Source: Piscicola geometra (lineage: Eukaryota; Annelida; Clitellata; Hirudinida; Piscicolidae). From it: DNA of 64,000 nucleotides. Below are positions 59,601-64,000 of the stretch, in pieces. Under the pieces are notes generated by a model. The model had not been told where the DNA came from, did no database searches, and saw nothing but the letters and a program-made list of their open reading frames with translations. The position numbers and the translations under genes are program-made. The stretch spans positions 216,001 through 280,000 of the forward strand of contig OX030962.1 of NCBI GenBank assembly GCA_943735955.1, given 5' to 3'. Numbering within the stretch: position 1 is the first letter of the stretch; every line of letters starts with the position of its first letter.

Positions 59601-62274
59601 GTGGCAACCAATAGCAGCCAAATCCAACATCAAGCAGACGAAAGCACTCGCGTGCAACCACAACCAACCACAGTCAACCACAACCAACCACAGTCAACCA
59701 CAACCAACCACGCCACCTTCAACGCCAGCCTGCTGCCACACCATTCCAGTGACAGGCATGTTGATGAGAGGGTGGAGCATCCCATTCCAAATGCGCGACG
59801 AAGCGTCACTGTAGGGAACTCCACAAGCGTCTGCCACTTCAACAGGCGCCCACTCCAAGAGTCTACTGTCGCTGTAAGTGATGCCTACCACTCCGACTGG
59901 TCGTTTCAGTCGCTGCTGCAACTGCTGGCCGAAGAACCAACAAGTGCCCGGAAAGCTCGAAGTTTTGTAAATTCGCTTGTCTCGGACTTGTTGGAGACTT
60001 TGAACGTCTGCTTCGGAAATAGTTGGAAAGTTGAGCGTTTTCAAATAGTTGAAAGATGCTTTTTAAAGAAAATATTTGCTTAACTGAACAATACTGTTTC
60101 AAAAATAAAATAAAAACAATATTTCAATTATTTGTATAAAAAATATATATTAGCATTTCTCACTGGCAACACTCCATGATATGTCCACCACATGAATGTC
60201 AGACCATGGCAAATCAGATTTGGCAGGAAAAACAGAAAAAAATCTGAAGTATTTGCTGTTCTTGTCATCTTTTTGCAGATGATATGAAAAGTTGGAGACC
60301 TTCAGATTTGAAAGTAATAATGAAATTATCTTCATAGTTAATTCCAGAGTTTTTAAATAACTTTTCTCATTAATTTTAAATAACTTTTTTGATTAATTTT
60401 AAATAACTTTTTTGATTAATTTTAAATAACTTTTTTGATTAATTTTAAATAACTTTTTTGATTAATTTTAAATAACTTTTTTTATTAATTTTAAATAATT
60501 TTTGATTAAGTTTAAATAATTTTTGATTAAGTTTAAATAATTTTTTCATTAATTTTGAATAATTTTTTCCTTAATTTTGAATAATTTTTTCATTAATTTT
60601 GAATAATTTTTTCATTAATTTTGAATAATTTTTTCATTAATTTAGAATAATTTTTCCATTAATTTTAAATAACTTTTTCATTATATTTTCTATAGGGAAG
60701 GCAAAACATTTTTTTAAATCCAAGTTTAATTCGTATTTAAATTTCAAAGCCACCAACCCATCACGAACCTTGAAGATGTTGTTCTGGCGTCTGCTGTGGC
60801 CAGTGCACAGCCACACGTCACCCACCATGACGTCATACAGTCTGATCTCGTGACCTTCTTTTTCGCCAATCAGAGATGCACTCACGATGAAGGGACCTCT
60901 TTCTTCCAAAGGACCAATAGAAACCCTCCATGTGTTCCCAGCCGCTTTGTGGGATGGTGAATATGTTTTATCTAAAAAGTATTCAGTTTGCTAAATAATT
61001 CGAATTAATATTAATCAAGTGGTCATTTCCATTTTTCTCAGAACTTTAATAAGATCAAAACCACCTCTATCAATAGATCCACATCACCACCACTACCACC
61101 ACGACCACCTCTATCAATAGCACCACATCACCACCACTACCACCCACTTTACCGCTCACTCCCCCACCACCCCTACCCCAATCAGCCACACCACATCACG
61201 CACCAGTCAAAAGCACAGTAGCATTTTCCTCGGCTACTTTCACTCCCAGCGAATCTTCGACATTTCCTTGTGAAGCATTCATGGTCTTGAGAGGGGCAGC
61301 TGCGGTGGTGTAGATTTGGACAAGCACTCTTTGACCCTTTCCCTCCTCGGGCCTGGGTCCGTAGCCCCAGATGACGGTGTGCTGAGGGCTTCCCTGCAGC
61401 ACCATGTGGTCGGAAAAGTAGTTGCCGAAGCGGAAGTGAGTCGCTTCTTCCACTGGTGTGGGGGAGTTTTATGGGTGGTGTAGATAGTGTGTGGAGAAAG
61501 AAGAGTGTGAGTGGAGTGGTGGAACAAGTAGTGTAGTGAAAGAATGAAAGTAAATTGAAGAAAAATTTTCTACATTCAATTATAAACTGAGCAGTTTCAA
61601 GCCTTCGAACCATTAGCTTGGCTGGAGAAGAGGAAAAAGATGACGACGATCAGGAGCGTCGTTACCATGACAACCAGAAAGACGACACACCTGGTCTCCC
61701 AGCCCCTCCTGCCCTCCTCCACCGCCTCCAAGTCCTTGCTCCATCCATCCTCGTCCCCCTTGACCCCTCCCCCCGAGGTGCTTGCTGGCTTGTTGTTCTG
61801 GTGGTGGCTTTCGTAGTTGTTGTGGTTGGAGGAGGGCACGTGACGGTCGCTTAGCAACAAGGCGTTGTCGTCGTCAGGACTCTTTCGCCTCTTGCGACGG
61901 TGCGTCTTGTCTGCGTCTGTGTCGCTCAAGTCCGCCGTCACGTCGTCGTCGTCTTCCAGAGGCAGCGTGTCTGCATCACTGAGTCTACCTCTTCCTCTTC
62001 TTCCTTCTCCTCCTCTTCCTCCTTCTCTTTTCCCTCTTCTTCCCTCATCATCTGACGTCATCACATCGTCAGGGTCGTCTGTCGTGTTGTCGTAGTCGCT
62101 GTTGTCGCTTGTCACTTGGTGCTTGAGTGTGTGGTGGCTTGGCGTGTGTGGGAGAGTGCTTTCAGGCGTGGTGAGGTTCGAGAGGTGCTGGTTCCTCGTC
62201 GTCTGCACACTTTCGCCTTCCGCCATCTTGTCAACCTTCACTTTCTCTTTTTTCTTCTTCTTCAACAGTGGCAT
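56667..62274 (-). CDS. SIAE: Sialate O-acetylesterase-like type II membrane protein, nine exons
   Basis: Exons 5' to 3': 61611-62274, 61204-61452, 60769-60971, 60164-60299, 59724-60007, 59202-59354, 58923-59071, 58521-58689, 56667-56966. Coding length is 2307 nt (768 residues), and every junction keeps phase (1,1,0,1,0,0,2,0). The C-terminal 550 residues follow the SIAE family (SGNH hydrolase, removes O-acetyl groups from sialic acid): FRFGNYFSDHMVLQG, GDVWLCTGHS, WNGMLHPLINMPVTGMVW, PLLPFGVVQ, GHGYLPNNQLPNSFLA, FRYAWLDAPCPF and SSLPAPPFIRL. Unusually, exon 1 gives an acidic/basic low-complexity N terminus of ~195 residues and one hydrophobic helix (residues ~196-216), predicting a type II anchor instead of a signal peptide. 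The catalytic blocks look eroded: GHSRRQ where GQSNM is usual, AGEEK for GESN, and no HPRDK histidine. ATG at 62274 is the first in frame; ATG at 62226 has a stronger Kozak context. Exon 9 ends just before the (CA)n tract. Confidence 0.85.
57050..58440 (+). pseudogene. Degenerate non-LTR retrotransposon in the last SIAE intron, split by a SINE
   Basis: The plus strand carries broken endonuclease-like text near 57390-57520 (TSNILDLFFTKNTTLINE, MIPGIGDLEA). After a SINE at 57880-58140 it carries a broken RT N-terminal-like segment near 58290-58400 (GVLKLLWKLNEQ). Many stops and frameshifts. It belongs to a different family from the 37- and 42-kb copies. Confidence 0.65.
57880..58140 (+). mobile_element. 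tRNA-derived SINE, copy 2
   Basis: GGCTTAGATGGTAGAAGTC (A-box region), then AGTTCGAATCCC (B box), then GAGCAACCGTGAACTATC and a unique body. The head and the following ~40 bp match the copy at 2057. It is inserted inside the degenerate LINE, so it is younger than that element. Confidence 0.65.
59641..59712. repeat. CAACCACAGTCAACCA short tandem repeat in a SIAE intron
   Basis: Several imperfect copies of ACAACCAACCACAGTCAACC just after the donor of SIAE exon 5. The intron also holds a G13 homopolymer-like run near 59426-59438. Confidence 0.75.
60345..60680. repeat. ~23-bp AT-rich tandem repeat in SIAE intron 3
   Basis: About 14 copies of TTAATTTTAAATAAC plus TTTTTTGA, degenerating to TTAATTTTGAATAATTTTT. 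It lies between the exons at 60769 and 60299 and next to the putative catalytic exon. Confidence 0.9.
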
Positions 62275-62401
62275 AGTTTTCTTGCAGTTTTTGAGATTTT
62301 GGTTCAAGAATTAGTTATAAGTTAGCCCATCCCCGTACTTCAGTTACCATTGCTTTATCATATTTTTTCATACATAATTTTAAAGAAAATATACATTTTT
62401 A

Positions 62402-62653
62402 TCAAAATTCGTTTAAAGTAAATAAGAAAATATGTATATATTTCTTAGACTGTTTATTGATTAATCCACAAGCAAGCAGCAATTTATTTAACTCCCAATT
62501 AACATTCAACCTCCCAAATCCATCTACAAGTAGATAATTCGAGCAGTTCAAACTTTCAATATATTCAAGTTTCTCTCTCAAAAGCCTCACATAGATGGCT
62601 TGGTGCAGCCGCACTGATCGGCACTCCCCACTACAACTCACTGCTGTCCACAC
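62402..62653 (-). CDS. Unassigned open stretch upstream of SIAE
   Basis: About 80 codons on the minus strand without an ATG, containing HQAIYVRLLREKLEYIES and a Leu-rich end. I recognise no family. It could be a 3' terminal exon of an unseen gene, or chance. No splice site can be defended. Confidence 0.15.
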   Translation of the reverse strand: MWTAVSCSGECRSVRLHQAIYVRLLREKLEYIESLNCSNYLLVDGFGRLNVNWELNKLLLACGLINKQSKKYIHIFLFTLNEF

Positions 62654-64000
62654 TTTCGTGCCTCGACCCTTTCTATTTCAATTTATAAAGCTCAACAACA
62701 CTCCTGAGTCTCGACTGGAGTCATCTCCTCAATTCCCAGCAAGACATGGACTCGAATGAACAATGCAATGGAAGCGTATACACATCTATGTGCGTACAAA
62801 TGTGTGTGCACATGTTTATGCATGTACGTTAAAGTGTACGTCTGCAAAGATGTACACTTGAATATTTGGATTTTGCGTTTGGGTAAAATGTATGCCAGAA
62901 TGATATGCCATCTGATAGAGTCAAAAAAGCAGCTCCTACAGGGGAGAAGTGTTTCCTAAGCAATTGAAGCAATTGTGTTCCTTTGAAGCATAACACTATA
63001 GCTTTTGAATTTGAAGAAAGAGCGCTATAGAAATCTATTTGATTGATTGATAGCTTTTTTGAAATATAGGAGTCTATCTCTACCTGAAATGGGCGCATTC
63101 CTTCATAGAATGAGACGATACAGTAAGCGTGTGCGTGTGAGATGAATCCACACTTCCTTTGGTTGAACGTTCGAGAGGATGAGTCACACGTGGGTGATCA
63201 TCATCATCATCCTCATCATCATCAGCGTTGTTCACCACTCGATGGCGTGTCAAAGCTTTCATGATTATCCGAGACACTCTCGCATGATTTAGATCACTGC
63301 TTGATTCAAGACTTTCACTATGAGGCAGTCTGTGTCGAAAATCTTCATGCAAGATTGTTCTAGTCTGCAAGGCGGTTCAATGCCTCACAACAGCGCAACT
63401 TGTATAGGAATGATATTTACTTCAAATAACTCCAAATCATGTATGCTGGATTAATTATTAATCTATTGATTTAACTTAATAGACCCTAATTATTGCATTG
63501 AGGTGATTAAAAATGATTAATTCATTAATAGGGTCAGTGCCGTTCGATCGAGACTTCTTCACAATGTGTTTTCATCGCATTGTGCTTTTGAGAGCCTCAA
63601 AAATAACAATGCACAAAGAAGAACGAAATAATTATTTGTATTATTAAACGATTGGATGAGCGCTTTCCGATATATTGCTTCAAAAAGATAAACAACTTAT
63701 TCACATTCACAATGTCTTCTGAATCGCCTGAGTCCCCATCGCATGCATCTTCCCCACAATAGTACTTAGTGGCATCCCAAAATGAGTGAGGATCGTCTCA
63801 AAGAAGAACGGAAGCAGAAGCGGAACGAAGGAAGCACCAGAAAGTGAACCTAAATGAGAACTAATCAACGCGCGAAAATGGAGAAGTTCTTTGGAGATGG
63901 AGTGCTAACAAACTGTGGCGATAATTGAGAAAAAAAACAAGAAGAGCTTCGAAGCTGGAGGAGATAAACAGATTTCAAAGCCATCACCTGAACACCAGCT
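62654..64000. other. Upstream flank of SIAE, no supported gene
   Basis: Contains a LINE/SINE tail (63006-63051), a CATCATCAT microsatellite (63196-63225) and a short ATG frame at 63782. An acidic minus-strand frame at 63080-63370 comes partly from the (ATC)n run. Nothing recognisable. Confidence 0.35.
63006..63051 (+). mobile_element. LINE/SINE 3' tail
   Basis: GAATTTGAAGAAAGAGCGC, then TATAGAAATCTATTTGATTG with TGAT repeats, as at 41551 and 50949. Confidence 0.6.

Overview
This is a eukaryotic (metazoan-type) genomic window, AT-rich and full of simple repeats. The evidence is multi-exon genes with GT-AG introns, non-LTR retrotransposons with microsatellite tails, tRNA-derived SINEs, and animal housekeeping genes. 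I cannot name the species. Retroelement tails of the type GCGCTATAGAAAT followed by (TTGA)n are, as far as I know, common in aquatic invertebrates. That is only a hint.

Four protein genes can be reconstructed exon by exon, with splice phases that mostly agree. (1) CDC23/APC8, an anaphase-promoting-complex TPR subunit: plus strand, 3' part only, exons from 135 to the stop at 32070. (2) RCE1, the CAAX prenyl endoprotease: minus strand, 40241 down to 33325, tail-to-tail with CDC23. (3) A cytosolic HSP70: plus strand, 47420-49464, one intron, with heat-shock elements and TATA boxes upstream. (4) A sialate O-acetylesterase (SIAE)-like type II membrane protein: minus strand, nine exons, 62274 down to 56667, tail-to-tail with HSP70.

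The dominant structure is an approximately 28.9-kb, almost indel-free 24-bp minisatellite (about 3014-31900). It fills the last intron of CDC23: the conserved exon before it ends at 2659 and the terminal exon starts at 31930. The very long minus-strand reading frame across it is a by-product. The unit has no stop in any of its three antisense frames, while all three sense frames are stop-rich. Variation is confined to a few positions per unit, and kilobase-scale and ~290-bp duplications can be read from the variant pattern. Smaller minisatellites sit in other introns of the same genes, and a ~550-bp perfect (CA)n lies just beyond the SIAE 3' end.

The spaces between genes hold transposon debris: two copies of one non-LTR family (37129-38397 and 42005-45290), other LINE fragments, a tRNA-derived SINE family (2057 and 57880), a TIR element rich in ATATGGG (38551-38808; 53151-54588), a MITE (32456-32704), a hAT relic (about 45780-45970), and several unclassified dispersed repeats.

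All homology calls are from recognition of protein motifs by eye; no search was run.
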